From Nitrosospira sp. Nl5 (GTDB lineage Bacteria; Pseudomonadota; Gammaproteobacteria; Burkholderiales; Nitrosomonadaceae), in NCBI RefSeq assembly GCF_900102495.1, contig NZ_FMVQ01000002.1, positions 124,001-188,000 of the forward strand: a stretch of DNA of 64,000 nucleotides, in the 5' to 3' direction. This document shows, piece after piece, positions 33,466 to 41,886 of this stretch (the stretch's first letter is position 1; the number at the start of each line of letters is the position of its first letter). The position numbers and the translations under genes are program-made. The notes under the pieces are model-generated. The model was not told the origin of the DNA. It saw only the letters and a program-made list of their open reading frames with translations, and searched no databases.

Positions 33466-35378
33466 GCTTCTTTTCCTTTAGTTAGGTTAATAACTTCCGC
33501 AATTTGAGGCAGGGTAAAAAAAAATGTACTGCCTTCGCCGGGTACGGATTCGACCCAGATACGCCCGCCGTACATCTCCACGATTTTTTTCACCAGCGCC
33601 AGTCCGACACCTGTGCTTTCTATCCGGTCGCGCGGGGCGAGCGTCTGGAATAGTTGAAAGATTTTTTCGAAATGGCGCGGCTCGATGCCGGGCCCATTAT
33701 CGGACACGCTGAACTTCCACTGATCACCCTCGGCGCTGCAACCGATACGAATTTCGCCGCGAGGCTTATCCATGTACTTAATCGCGTTGGAGAGCAAGTT
33801 CTGAAATATCTGCTGGACACGGGTCGGCTCCGCGATGATGTTCGGCAGAGGAGCTTCTACGCTGATGGTAACATTTACAGGCGGGGAAAGGAGATCAATC
33901 ACCTCCTGCACAACCTGGCCGAGATCCAGCTTGATCAGTGCCTCCTTCACACGGCCAACCCGCGAATATTGCAAAATACCGTCGATCAAGTTACTCATGC
34001 GATGCACCCGGCTGACGAGCAGGCGCATATGCTCTTTTCCCTCGTCATCGAATTTATCCGCGTAATCGGTGGAAAGCCAATCCGCTAACGCCCCAATGGC
34101 GCGCAGCGGCGACTTTAGATCATGAGATACGACATAAGCAAAATCTTTTAATTCTTCATTGGCGCTTTCCAGCTCAGCCATTAAACGTGATTTCTGTTCC
34201 TCCACCAGTTTACGCTCGCTGATGTCGCGCATCATCGCAACAAACATGCGGTGTTCGCTGCCGTGTATCTCGACCACCGCAAGGTCCATGGGGAATGCCG
34301 TGCCATTTTTACGCAGACCGGTTACCTCATTGGTCATTCCAAGCGCTGCGGATTTTTTCGCTTCCAGATATTGCCTGAAATAGTCAGCATATTGACCTTG
34401 CTCGGGCTCCGGTTGCGGGAACAGCAAATTGACATTTTGCCCGATGAGCTCGCTTTCCGCATAATCAAAAATTCGCTCTGCAGCCGGGTTGAAGGTTTTG
34501 ATCACACCCTTTTCATCAATCGAGGCGACGCCATCGATCAGATTGCTCAGGAGGGCGCTGGTATGTGCCTCGCTCTCGCGTATCTGGCGAATGGTATCCA
34601 CCAGGCTGTCCCGCATCTCCTTCAAGGCTTGCATGAGCTGTCCGATTTCATTCTTGGAACGAACCTCGATTTCCTGCATAAAATTTCCCGCGGCGACGCC
34701 TCGTGAAATCTTTACTACGTGTTCCAGAGGCCGGAAAATTGTCCTGCTGACCATGATGCTGATCAGTGCAGCCAGCATCAGCGCAATAATTACCGATGCG
34801 ATGAGAAGGTTGCGAATGGCCTCGAAGCGGTTCTGTTCCCGGTTATATTCCCGGCCGATTTCATCCAGTTGCAGCTTGGAGAGCGACTTGATGCTTCTAT
34901 TCACCGGATCATAGAGGGGGCGAATCTTTTCTACCAGAATCCGGTACGCTTCCCCCACTTCATTTGCGCGTAACGCGGTTACCGCCGCCTTTATGCCTTC
35001 AGTAAGAAATCTGTCGCGGTCTTCAGCGAATTGCAGGGCCAGCACTTTCTCTTCCGGGGTAAGATAAGTTGTAATGTAATCTTCCCAGATACGCGTGAGC
35101 TCCTCGATATCCTGGTCGATCGCTGCGGTTTTGCTCTGAATAGTCTCAGGCGTTGGCATCATTAGCGCCGAGGTGATGGCGAGTCGATTTCGCAGCAGGA
35201 GCGATTCAATATCGGCGACCTGCTTGAGGGGGATGGCGCGATCATGATAAACCGTTTTCAAGCCGTCAATCGCGTTACTCATGCCGAACAAGCCGAGCAG
35301 TTCGATTCCCAGCAGGAACGCGCCCATGAAAAATAAAATAAAGATCAGGCGCGACTTGATGGTCAAATTTCTGAGCAT
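33462..35378 (-). CDS. Membrane sensor histidine kinase (4HB-HAMP-PAS-HisKA-HATPase)
   Basis: 638 residues from the ATG giving MLRNLTIKSRLIFILFF; an in-frame GTG lies 15 codons upstream. Two membrane spans (about 10-30 and 195-220) bracket a helical periplasmic domain of the MCP four-helix type. Then HAMP (SRTIFRPLEHVVKISRG), PAS (about 290-400, VASIDEKGVIKTFNPAAERI), HisKA with VVSHDLKSPLRAIG, and HATPase with LLSNAIKYMD, DNGPGIEPR and GVGLALVKK. First gene of the signalling operon; ligand unknown. Ends overlapped by the response regulator start. Confidence 0.9.
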   Translation of the reverse strand: MLRNLTIKSRLIFILFFMGAFLLGIELLGLFGMSNAIDGLKTVYHDRAIPLKQVADIESLLLRNRLAITSALMMPTPETIQSKTAAIDQDIEELTRIWEDYITTYLTPEEKVLALQFAEDRDRFLTEGIKAAVTALRANEVGEAYRILVEKIRPLYDPVNRSIKSLSKLQLDEIGREYNREQNRFEAIRNLLIASVIIALMLAALISIMVSRTIFRPLEHVVKISRGVAAGNFMQEIEVRSKNEIGQLMQALKEMRDSLVDTIRQIRESEAHTSALLSNLIDGVASIDEKGVIKTFNPAAERIFDYAESELIGQNVNLLFPQPEPEQGQYADYFRQYLEAKKSAALGMTNEVTGLRKNGTAFPMDLAVVEIHGSEHRMFVAMMRDISERKLVEEQKSRLMAELESANEELKDFAYVVSHDLKSPLRAIGALADWLSTDYADKFDDEGKEHMRLLVSRVHRMSNLIDGILQYSRVGRVKEALIKLDLGQVVQEVIDLLSPPVNVTISVEAPLPNIIAEPTRVQQIFQNLLSNAIKYMDKPRGEIRIGCSAEGDQWKFSVSDNGPGIEPRHFEKIFQLFQTLAPRDRIESTGVGLALVKKIVEMYGGRIWVESVPGEGSTFFFTLPQIAEVINLTKGKEA

Positions 35379-35761
35379 ATCGACCTGAGTGATTCCAAAA
35401 TGGCGAGGATCCGCAATTTCCACATCCGTAATTTTGTTTGGTCCCGAATACTACCGCATGACGCGAAGTGGGAAAACTTCTTACTTAAGAAACACTCGTC
35501 AGAATGGGCTGGTGAAGCTTGCAAGGGGGCAGGGAATTTCTTCAGCACCGGTGCAACATGCGTCCACAGCTCTGTGTACTGAACGGCACCGCTCCGCGGA
35601 GTCAGTCAACCACCCCCCACGATCAGTCCGAAAGTACCATTGAAGAACCGATCTCGATGAGTAAAATGAACTAGCTCTTTGTATTCCGTCGATCCTGGTA
35701 GTTTGTTCGCTGATTGTTTTGCAGCGCTTGGCAGTCCAACCCATCTTGAAGGATAACGATC
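35379..35761. other. Divergent upstream region of the kinase operon and the CHRD protein
   Basis: No gene, promoter with both consensus boxes or operator was recognised. The 5' end of the kinase frame (35379-35423) may be translated if the GTG start is used. Confidence 0.45.
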
Positions 35762-36349
35762 ATGAAACTCAGCGCCTTATTTGCAGGTTGTTTATTCGCG
35801 GCCGCACTCGCCATGCCGGCGGCCGCTCAGCAGACAGTATATACAGCAGTGCTCAATGGTCCAAGCGAGGACGATCCGAATAATTCTCCCGGACTCGGTA
35901 CGGCAACGGTCACCATTGATCTTGATGCATCCACCATGCGTGTTCAGGAGAGTTTTAGCGGCCTCTTGTATGATGTCACAGCTTCACACATCCACTGTTG
36001 TACGGATGAACCTCGAACCGGCGCCGTCGGTGTGGCGACCACGGTTCCCACGTTTACGGACTTTCCGTCCGGTGTGACCTCTGGTACTTATGACCACACT
36101 TTCGACATGACACTCGCGTCGAGCTACAACCCAACCTTTGTCGCGGCAAATGGAACCGTGAGTGGCGCTTTCAGTGCACTTGTGGCAGGACTGGATGCGG
36201 GTACCGCTTATGCGAACATTCACACCACTGCGTTCCCCGCCGGGGAGATCCGCGGTTTCCTGGCACCCATACCCGAACCTGAGACTTACGGGATGCTGCT
36301 TGCCGGCCTTGCTATGGTAAGCCTGATGGCTCGCCGCCGTCGCGTTTGA
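35762..36349 (+). CDS. CHRD-domain PEP-CTERM protein
   Basis: 195 residues with signal peptide to about residue 22 (AALAMPAAAQ) and a CHRD domain: YTAVLNGPSEDDPNNSPGLG, ASHIHCCTDEPRTG, TAYANIHTTAFPAGEIRGFL. This domain type is known from chordin and from many bacterial exported proteins. The C-terminus has the sorting signal IPEPETYGML, a hydrophobic helix and RRRR, so it should be exported and sorted by the PEP-CTERM/exosortase system. A clear terminator follows at 36375. Confidence 0.9.
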   Translation: MKLSALFAGCLFAAALAMPAAAQQTVYTAVLNGPSEDDPNNSPGLGTATVTIDLDASTMRVQESFSGLLYDVTASHIHCCTDEPRTGAVGVATTVPTFTDFPSGVTSGTYDHTFDMTLASSYNPTFVAANGTVSGAFSALVAGLDAGTAYANIHTTAFPAGEIRGFLAPIPEPETYGMLLAGLAMVSLMARRRRV

Positions 36350-36374
36350 CCAGGGTGCGTGACGACCAGGGAGA

Positions 36375-36402
36375 AACAGGGGCTGAGTGCCCCTGTTTTT
36401 TT
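36375..36402 (+). terminator. Rho-independent terminator of the CHRD gene
   Basis: AACAGGGGC and GCCCCTGTT form a 9-bp stem around the 5-nt loop TGAGT, followed by seven or more T. Placed 26 bp after the CHRD stop codon. The rest of 36403-36672 holds no recognisable gene or site. Confidence 0.92.
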
Positions 36403-36672
36403 CGTGTTCGCTTTAAGGGGTTAAGACTGTTTTTAGCCGGCCAAAAATGAACAGACGAGCAAGCTGGCAACAAAATTATTCGTTGCTTTATTAAAGGATG
36501 ACGCAAACCCTTATTCATCCGCATAATACCCGTTCCTAAAAATTACGGCGGTGTATTTTAACAGCGCGCCTCATCTTGTCGGGGTGCAAAGAAGAATGCT
36601 GGAAGGACCACCCGCACCCGGACTGTTCCGTGGAATTCCTTATTCAACATTTTTACCGCTTGCCGCTATATG

Positions 36673-37161
36673 CTAGCTGGAAGACATCTTGAGTGGATTT
36701 AATGGCAGGTTAATTTCCCTGGCTTTGGTTTGCACTGCTGTGGAAGTCCTGCCCAGCCTTAGTGCGATCCGTCTTATTGGCGTATTTTGTTCGGCGAGCT
36801 TTCTTAAAACCTGCTCCTGCTGTGTTGTCCAGGGTTTACCGGAATTGACCGGCTGCCCCCGCCTATCGCGCTGTCGTCTTTCACCCAATCTTTTTTGATG
36901 CTCTCGCGGCGCCGTCTCCGCCGGAATCTGCTCCTGCGCCGAATTTGGCTTGCAAATCCCGGATATTATCTCTAGAGCTCTTCGCCGCATGGACTCAGAT
37001 AATTCTTGAGATACATTCCCCTCAGATAGAGTCTGAAGGAGCTTAACAAGCTCTTTCCGAGTATTGGGGGGCAGCAGTGCGATGAGCGCCTCGAGGATGT
37101 GATGAGAGCGTTGAAATTCCTCAAGCGAAGGGATCGTTGCTGGTTGTTCAATAACTTCCAT
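36673..37161 (-). CDS. Putative DNA-binding protein with C-terminal Myb/SANT-like helix-turn-helix
   Basis: 162 residues with a strong AGGAGGA ribosome-binding site. The N-terminal half is helical (EALIALLPPNTRKELVKLLQ). The middle is charged (QKRLGERRQRDRRGQ), and residues about 113-155 (WTTQQEQVLRKLAEQNTPIR, RIALRLGRTSTAVQTKAREI) look like a Myb/SANT-type helix-turn-helix: W-T-x2-Q-E, then a recognition helix after LGR. Probably a regulator. It is beside a CI-like repressor and on the same strand, with tRNA-Leu further upstream; an accessory origin is possible. Confidence 0.6.
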   Translation of the reverse strand: MEVIEQPATIPSLEEFQRSHHILEALIALLPPNTRKELVKLLQTLSEGNVSQELSESMRRRALEIISGICKPNSAQEQIPAETAPREHQKRLGERRQRDRRGQPVNSGKPWTTQQEQVLRKLAEQNTPIRRIALRLGRTSTAVQTKAREINLPLNPLKMSSS

Positions 37162-37313
37162 TGTCTGGCTTCCTCCTGGTTTTGTCGTCCGAGCCGTTTA
37201 ATTAGCGGCCGGTCCATATCTCACGGCTTTTTTTGCCAATAGAATAGCTACCGGCCTTCAAAATCCTGAGTTACCCCTGATTTGTTGCTCCAATCCTGAA
37301 GCTCGGCATGCTG

Positions 37314-37847
37314 TTAGCGGCTGCTTGCACGCCTTTCATGTTTGCGCCGGTCTTTTATTCCGTACCATCGCGGGTTATCGATCTTTCGCTGCTCGACTGT
37401 CCTTCGATCTGACCAGGAGGACAGGGAAGCAGCGGGAGCGCGGTGGGCAGAAACACTAGCTGGAGTGCGTTGCCGGATTTTACGTGTGTCCTTGGGAGTA
37501 CTGAGGCGGGGTCTTTTTTTACTCAGTCTTTTACATAGCTCCGCTATAAGATGCGTGTCTTCCGCTGACATGAACCGCATCGCGTTCATCACATCAACAA
37601 TAAGAGAATCATGGGACTGCCCAGATCGCATTCTGGCGCTCATGTCCCCATCGCCGGTAGCGATCCACATGGGGCTAGCGCCGATCCTGGCTTCGATTTC
37701 AACCAGATTTCTGCGCGGCACACCTCTGCTTTTCCAGTTGTGTAGCGTTTGTCCCGAAATATCCAGCAACAAAGCAACGGCTGATTCGTTCTTTGCCCCC
37801 TTCAATTCCTTCGCCGCTTTCAGCAGGCGCGCGTAGCTGTTTTCCAT
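37314..37847 (-). CDS. CI-like phage repressor-type transcription factor
   Basis: 177 residues from the ATG giving MENSYARLLKAAKELKG; the frame is open 39 codons further but those run through the operator region. The N-terminal helix-turn-helix (NESAVALLLDISGQTLHNWK, then SRGVPRRNLVEIEARIGASP) is of the bacteriophage CI-repressor type, followed by MWIATGDGDM. The C-terminal part is basic and lacks the self-cleavage protease of lambda CI. Two TAAACA-N3-TGTTTA sites lie 36-71 bp upstream, so autoregulation is likely. Either a domesticated prophage repressor or a regulator of surface or stress genes; the target genes are unknown. Confidence 0.75.
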   Translation of the reverse strand: MENSYARLLKAAKELKGAKNESAVALLLDISGQTLHNWKSRGVPRRNLVEIEARIGASPMWIATGDGDMSARMRSGQSHDSLIVDVMNAMRFMSAEDTHLIAELCKRLSKKRPRLSTPKDTRKIRQRTPASVSAHRAPAASLSSWSDRRTVEQRKIDNPRWYGIKDRRKHERRASSR

Positions 37848-37882
37848 CTTGTTCAATCCATTCACATACCATGTCGCTATAT

Positions 37883-37897
37883 TAAACAATTTGTTTA
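37883..37897. promoter_or_regulatory. Operator-like inverted repeat, copy 1
   Basis: TAAACA-ATT-TGTTTA, a perfect 6-bp inverted repeat with 3-bp spacer, extended by one T/A pair at each end. Lies 36 bp upstream of the CI-like repressor start. Matches copy 2 exactly in both arms. Confidence 0.8.
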
Positions 37898-37903
37898 ATA
37901 TAA

Positions 37904-37918
37904 TAAACAGATTGTTTA
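37904..37918. promoter_or_regulatory. Operator-like inverted repeat, copy 2
   Basis: TAAACA-GAT-TGTTTA, with the same two arms as copy 1 and a different spacer. Its centre is 21 bp (two helical turns) from that of copy 1, placing two dimers on one face of the DNA, as in lambda-type operators. Confidence 0.8.
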
Positions 37919-38099
37919 CAATCTGCTGCGATGTAGAAGAGGAGGGAGGAGGAAAGTAGGTCAAAAGTAATTGATACTCCAGGGGGCCCTTGGAGCGTAG
38001 GAATATTAATCGTGTACAGCAGTCGTCTTATTGGTTACAATTATCCAACCGAATGTTGACATAACATGCTGATAAATAGGGATGAATTTCGATTAAAGT

Positions 38100-38188
38100 G
38101 CCCGGATGGTGAAATTGGTAGACACAAGGGACTTAAAATCCCTCGGGCTTAACCGCCCGTGCCGGTTCGATTCCGGCTCCGGGCACCA
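38100..38188 (+). tRNA. tRNA-Leu (TAA)
   Basis: 89 nt including encoded CCA. Acceptor stem GCCCGGA pairs with TCCGGGC, anticodon loop CTTAAAA places TAA at 38134-38136, a long variable arm (CGGGCTTAACCGCCCG) marks a class II tRNA, and the T-loop is TTCGATT. Confidence 0.96.
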
Positions 38189-38594
38189 ATAAAACAACAT
38201 GTTATGGTGCACTCTTAATTCTACTTCTAGAAGTATTTTCTTGGCCTGTGTTTTTTTCTGCCACACATCAGTCCCATACTAACTCGGCGCAGACTTCGCC
38301 TGTCAGGATGACAAATCCAGTATCCGCGCATAATAAAAAATATTTATGTTCCGCCCTAAAGTTCCCCGCGATGCCGTCGTTGATTGAAACATGCTTTCAT
38401 AATATGGCTGTAATAGCAGGGCGACATTCGATTTACCAGGGGAGATCGTCTCTTACAGTTCTTGAGCGCTCCGTGTAGGAAGTTTTCCTACACGGAGGTA
38501 TGACCGTTTCCTACGCGTAAATCGGAAGGATTCCGGTTTTTTCGCGCTGCTCGAATGCGCACAATGAACTCCTCACACAAATGGGGGGTGAAAA
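38189..38594. other. Upstream region of flhDC
   Basis: A 406-bp gene-free stretch before the flagellar master operon. Its main feature is the perfect inverted repeat at 38471-38495 (separate entry). A partial third copy of the arm (TTTCCTACGCG) follows near 38507. No promoter with both consensus boxes was identified. GGGGGG just before the flhD ATG is the ribosome-binding site. Confidence 0.5.
38471..38495. promoter_or_regulatory. Perfect 11-bp inverted repeat upstream of flhD
   Basis: CCGTGTAGGAA (38471-38481), spacer GTT, then TTCCTACACGG (38485-38495), 100 bp before the flhD start. Without a T tract it is a poor terminator, so it is more likely a regulator site or a leader RNA hairpin controlling the flagellar master operon. 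Confidence 0.65.
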
Positions 38595-38912
38595 ATGAAC
38601 GCTAATGAATTGACGACCGAAATCAAGGAGCTCAACCTGACTTACCTGATGCTGGCCAGGCAGATGGTGCATGCCGATAAGGATATGGCGATTTTCCGGT
38701 TGGGAATCAGCAAGGATATTGCTGAGATACTGGCGGTCCTGACACCGGGCCAGATTCTTAAGATGTCAAATTCCAATATGATGTTGTGCCGCATACGCTT
38801 CGACGATAACCTGGTGTTCGGCATGCTCGCCAATTACGGTAAAGAAAAGATGATGGCGCAATCTCATGCCGCTATCCTCATGGCCGGCCAACCGGTCGAA
38901 GAAATCTGCTGA
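38595..38912 (+). CDS. flhD: Flagellar transcriptional regulator FlhD
   Basis: 105 residues with the FlhD core: EIKELNLTYLMLARQMVHAD, the helix-turn-helix-like IFRLGISKDIAEILAVL, and LTPGQILKMSNSNMMLCRIRF. With FlhC it forms the FlhD4C2 activator for class 2 flagellar promoters. Preceded by a GGGGGG ribosome-binding site and followed 106 bp later by flhC. Confidence 0.93.
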   Translation: MNANELTTEIKELNLTYLMLARQMVHADKDMAIFRLGISKDIAEILAVLTPGQILKMSNSNMMLCRIRFDDNLVFGMLANYGKEKMMAQSHAAILMAGQPVEEIC

Positions 38913-39018
38913 AGATCAGGAAGACTTCCAAAGAGTCGAAAAAATTTTCTGAAGGCTGGTAAAAGTTTCCGGGAGCCAGGAGTTTTTCCGGATCGCGGGA
39001 TAAAGAGGGAGCATCATA

Positions 39019-39567
39019 ATGGGTAAAAAAAGCGTGGTGTCGGAAGCTAAAGAGATTCAGGCCGCAATCGAAATGATCGGCCTGGGTGCTCGCCTGCAGT
39101 TGCTGGAGAGCGAAATCAGCCTTAGCCGCGAGCGGCTCATCAAGCTATACAAGGAATTGAAAGGCGTTTCCCCTCCCAAGGGAATGCTGCCGTTTTCCAC
39201 CGACTGGTTCCTGACCTGGCAACCCAATATCCACTCCTCGGTGTTTATCGATATTTATCGTTATTTGACTGCGCATGCCGACTGTCGCGGTATCAGCGCA
39301 ATTGTTAAAAGCTACAAGCTCTATCTGGAGCACTGCCAGATGAGCGAACTGGAGCCGATATTGAGCCTGACCCGTGCCTGGACCTTGGTACGCTTCTTCA
39401 AAGGCGGCATGCTGCAAACGGCGCCCTGCACGCAGTGCAGCGGACATTTTGTAGTGCACAGCAACGATCTTTATCACCGCTATGTGTGCGGCTTATGCCA
39501 CACTCCCTCCCGCGCCGGAAAAACCAACAAATCACGGGCGGTCACGCTCGCGGCCATGGCGGCGTAG
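39019..39567 (+). CDS. flhC: Flagellar transcriptional regulator FlhC
   Basis: 182 residues, usual length. Key features are the two Cys pairs CTQCSGHF and CGLCHTPS that hold one zinc ion, and the conserved LYKELKGVSPPKGMLPFSTDW and ARTWTLVRFF-like (RAWTLVRFFKGGML) regions. Partner of FlhD, from the operon immediately upstream. GAGGGAGC ribosome-binding site. Regulates flagellar class 2 genes, probably including flhB, flgB and related operons here; this is inference from the family. Confidence 0.94.
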   Translation: MGKKSVVSEAKEIQAAIEMIGLGARLQLLESEISLSRERLIKLYKELKGVSPPKGMLPFSTDWFLTWQPNIHSSVFIDIYRYLTAHADCRGISAIVKSYKLYLEHCQMSELEPILSLTRAWTLVRFFKGGMLQTAPCTQCSGHFVVHSNDLYHRYVCGLCHTPSRAGKTNKSRAVTLAAMAA

Positions 39568-39672
39568 CAGCTCCGGCAGTCGTCCGCCAGTCCGATTACC
39601 CTCTTTACCGGTGGTTGGGATTTTTCCCTCCATCGGTTTTTCTTTCCTGGCCGTCCTTCCTTGCTTGTTACC

Positions 39673-39699
39673 TAAAGTTTGCCGGATTCCGGCCGTTAC
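39673..39699 (+). promoter_or_regulatory. Sigma-28 (FliA) promoter upstream of motAB
   Basis: TAAAGTTT (39673-39680), 11 bp, GCCGTTAC (39692-39699), two mismatches from the TAAAGTTT-N11-GCCGATAA consensus, and 132 bp upstream of the motA ATG. Similar motifs precede flgM and flgK. Direct support for class 3 control of the stator genes. Confidence 0.82.
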
Positions 39700-39831
39700 A
39701 CAGGTGCGTGTTTTTGCCCCTTAATCCCGTCGCCGCATCTGCGCTTGATCATATTTACAGCGCAAGAGCCACGGATCAAGGCGAAGCCTGTGTAATCGAC
39801 GCAATAACCTAAGTCGGGGAGTATCGGAAAG

Positions 39832-40692
39832 ATGTTGGTCATAGTGGGATGTCTCATTGTCCTCGGGTCGGTATTTGGTGGGTTTGCTCTTGCCGGTGGC
39901 CATTTGGCTGCCCTGTACCAGCCCCTGGAACTATTGATAATTGGCGGCGCGGCGGTGGGCGCTTTCGTTCTGGGGAATACGCGCAAGGCGCAAAAAGCGA
40001 CGTTCAAAACGCTCCCGAAAGTTCTGGAGGGGCCCCGGTACACAAAAGAGCTATGCATGGATTTGATGGCGCTGCTTTACGATCTCCTCGCGAAGGTGCG
40101 CAAGGACGGAATGATGTCGATCGAGGCTGACGTGGATAGACCTTTTGAAAGTCCCATATTTGCGCACTATCCCAATATTCTCGCCGACCATCAGGTGATC
40201 GAGTTCATGACAGATTACCTGCGTCTGATGGTGGGTGGCAATCTTAATGCATTCGAGCTCGAGAATTTGATGGACAACGAGATCGAGACTCATCACCAGG
40301 AGGGGGAAATGCCGGTGCATTGCATGAGCAAACTGGGTGACAGCATGCCGGCCTTCGGCATTATCGCGGCGGTAATGGGCGTGATTCATACCATGGCGTC
40401 GGTAGGCCTGCCGCCGTCTGAATTGGGAATTCTGGTTGCCCAGGCGTTGGTGGGTACCTTCCTCGGTATCCTGCTTGGCTACGGTTTCGTCAGTCCGCTT
40501 GCCGCCGTGCTGGAGCAGAAGCTGGAAGAGTCCACCAAAATGCTGCAGTGCATCAGGATTACCCTGCTTGCCAGTATTAACGGCTACGCGCCGGCGCTGG
40601 CGGTCGAGTTCGGCCGCAAGGTGTTGTACTCGACCGAACGGCCCAGTTTCATTGAACTGGAAGACCGTGTCAGGCAGGCCAGGAACAAGTGA
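39832..40692 (+). CDS. motA: Flagellar motor stator protein MotA
   Basis: 286 residues of the proton-type MotA. Membrane spans at about 1-20, 30-50, 170-190 and 205-225; conserved MSKLGDSMPAFGIIAAVMGV and LGILLGYGFVSPLA contain the proline that lines the ion path. MotA and MotB form the stator that couples proton flow to rotor rotation. Ribosome-binding site GGGAGTATC. A sigma-28 promoter lies upstream. motB starts 18 bp after. Confidence 0.96.
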   Translation: MLVIVGCLIVLGSVFGGFALAGGHLAALYQPLELLIIGGAAVGAFVLGNTRKAQKATFKTLPKVLEGPRYTKELCMDLMALLYDLLAKVRKDGMMSIEADVDRPFESPIFAHYPNILADHQVIEFMTDYLRLMVGGNLNAFELENLMDNEIETHHQEGEMPVHCMSKLGDSMPAFGIIAAVMGVIHTMASVGLPPSELGILVAQALVGTFLGILLGYGFVSPLAAVLEQKLEESTKMLQCIRITLLASINGYAPALAVEFGRKVLYSTERPSFIELEDRVRQARNK

Positions 40693-40710
40693 TCGAAGCG
40701 GAGCCCATTC

Positions 40711-41640
40711 ATGGCTAATGATCTGCGCCGCATCGTTGTCAAGAAAATTAAAAAAGGTGGTGCCGACCACGGCGGCCAATGGAAGATCGCCTACGCTGAC
40801 TTTATTACCGCAATGATGGCATTCTTCCTGCTCATGTGGCTGCTGAGCTCTTCCACCAGGGAGGAATTGGAGGGCGTCTCCGAATACTTCCGGACCCCGC
40901 TTCAGATCTCTCCGACCAGAAGCTTTGGTAATGAGGATAAAACCAGCCTGATCCAGGGGGGCGGCAAGGACTTGACGCGGCGCGAAGGGCAGGTGAGAAA
41001 GGCCGATTTCGAAACCGGTAAAAGAAATCGTAGCCTCAAGGCTGCGCAAGCCGAGCTGGAGGCGCTCGATACACTCAAGCTCGAAAATTTGAAAAAACGG
41101 CTGGAGCGCTTGATCGAGTCTCACACGACCATGCGTGACTTCAAGGAGCAGCTGCTGCTGGATATTACCTCTGAAGGCCTACGTATTCAGATCGTCGATG
41201 ACAGGAACCGACCCATGTTCGCGCTCGCCAGGGCTGAATTGCAACCCTATACCAAGGATATTCTGCAAAAGCTAGGCGGGGTGCTGAATGAAATGCCAAA
41301 CAGGGTGAGCCTCTCGGGCCACACCGACGCTACAGTCTATGCAAACGGTGAGAAGAGTTACAGCAACTGGGAACTGTCGGCTGACCGGGCCAACGCTTCG
41401 CGACGCCAGTTGATCATGGGCGGCATGAACGAGCAGAAAATCATGCGTGTAGTAGGCTTGAGCTCGGCAGTACTGTTCGACAAGAACGACCCGACCAATC
41501 CCGTTAACCGGCGTATCAGCATTATCGTGATGAGCAACAAGGCGGCGGATGCGTTGAGCAAGGAAGGCGGTACAACGCGGGAAGTCAGAAGCGACGCCAC
41601 CGTTAATACGCAAACCTTGCTGCCTCCCGAAGCCGGTTAA
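40711..41640 (+). CDS. motB: Flagellar motor stator protein MotB
   Basis: 309 residues. One membrane span near the N-terminus with the ion-carrying Asp in WKIAYADFITAMMAFFLLMW, preceded by a basic cytoplasmic segment (KKIKKGGADHGGQ). The plug region ends in EYFRTPL, and the C-terminal OmpA-like peptidoglycan-binding domain shows RVSLSGHTDATVYAN and NRRISI. Partner of MotA, anchoring the stator to the wall. The gene pair ends before a 246-bp gap with no gene. Confidence 0.96.
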   Translation: MANDLRRIVVKKIKKGGADHGGQWKIAYADFITAMMAFFLLMWLLSSSTREELEGVSEYFRTPLQISPTRSFGNEDKTSLIQGGGKDLTRREGQVRKADFETGKRNRSLKAAQAELEALDTLKLENLKKRLERLIESHTTMRDFKEQLLLDITSEGLRIQIVDDRNRPMFALARAELQPYTKDILQKLGGVLNEMPNRVSLSGHTDATVYANGEKSYSNWELSADRANASRRQLIMGGMNEQKIMRVVGLSSAVLFDKNDPTNPVNRRISIIVMSNKAADALSKEGGTTREVRSDATVNTQTLLPPEAG

Positions 41641-41886
41641 ACTCGAATCCGGCTTTCTTGTGCCGCTGTTTCACCTTTTGGTGCGTTCGCTACAGCCGAC
41701 TGTCCACCGCCAGCTCCAACGGAGCGGCTTCAAGTTAAAGCAGCCATCCAACAATAATTTTATTCTTAAAGCAGAATTGCGGGACGAATTCCGCTCTTTT
41801 CATTCGATAGCCGGTTCCTGAACCGTTCGATAATCGCTCCCATGCAGCAGATGGGCCGGTTATGAACGCATTTGCAGGGGTCAGCG

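Noticed and set aside
38248-38478. 76-codon plus-strand frame upstream of flhD
   Set aside because: Overlaps the inverted repeat region, has no ribosome-binding site and no recognisable sequence.
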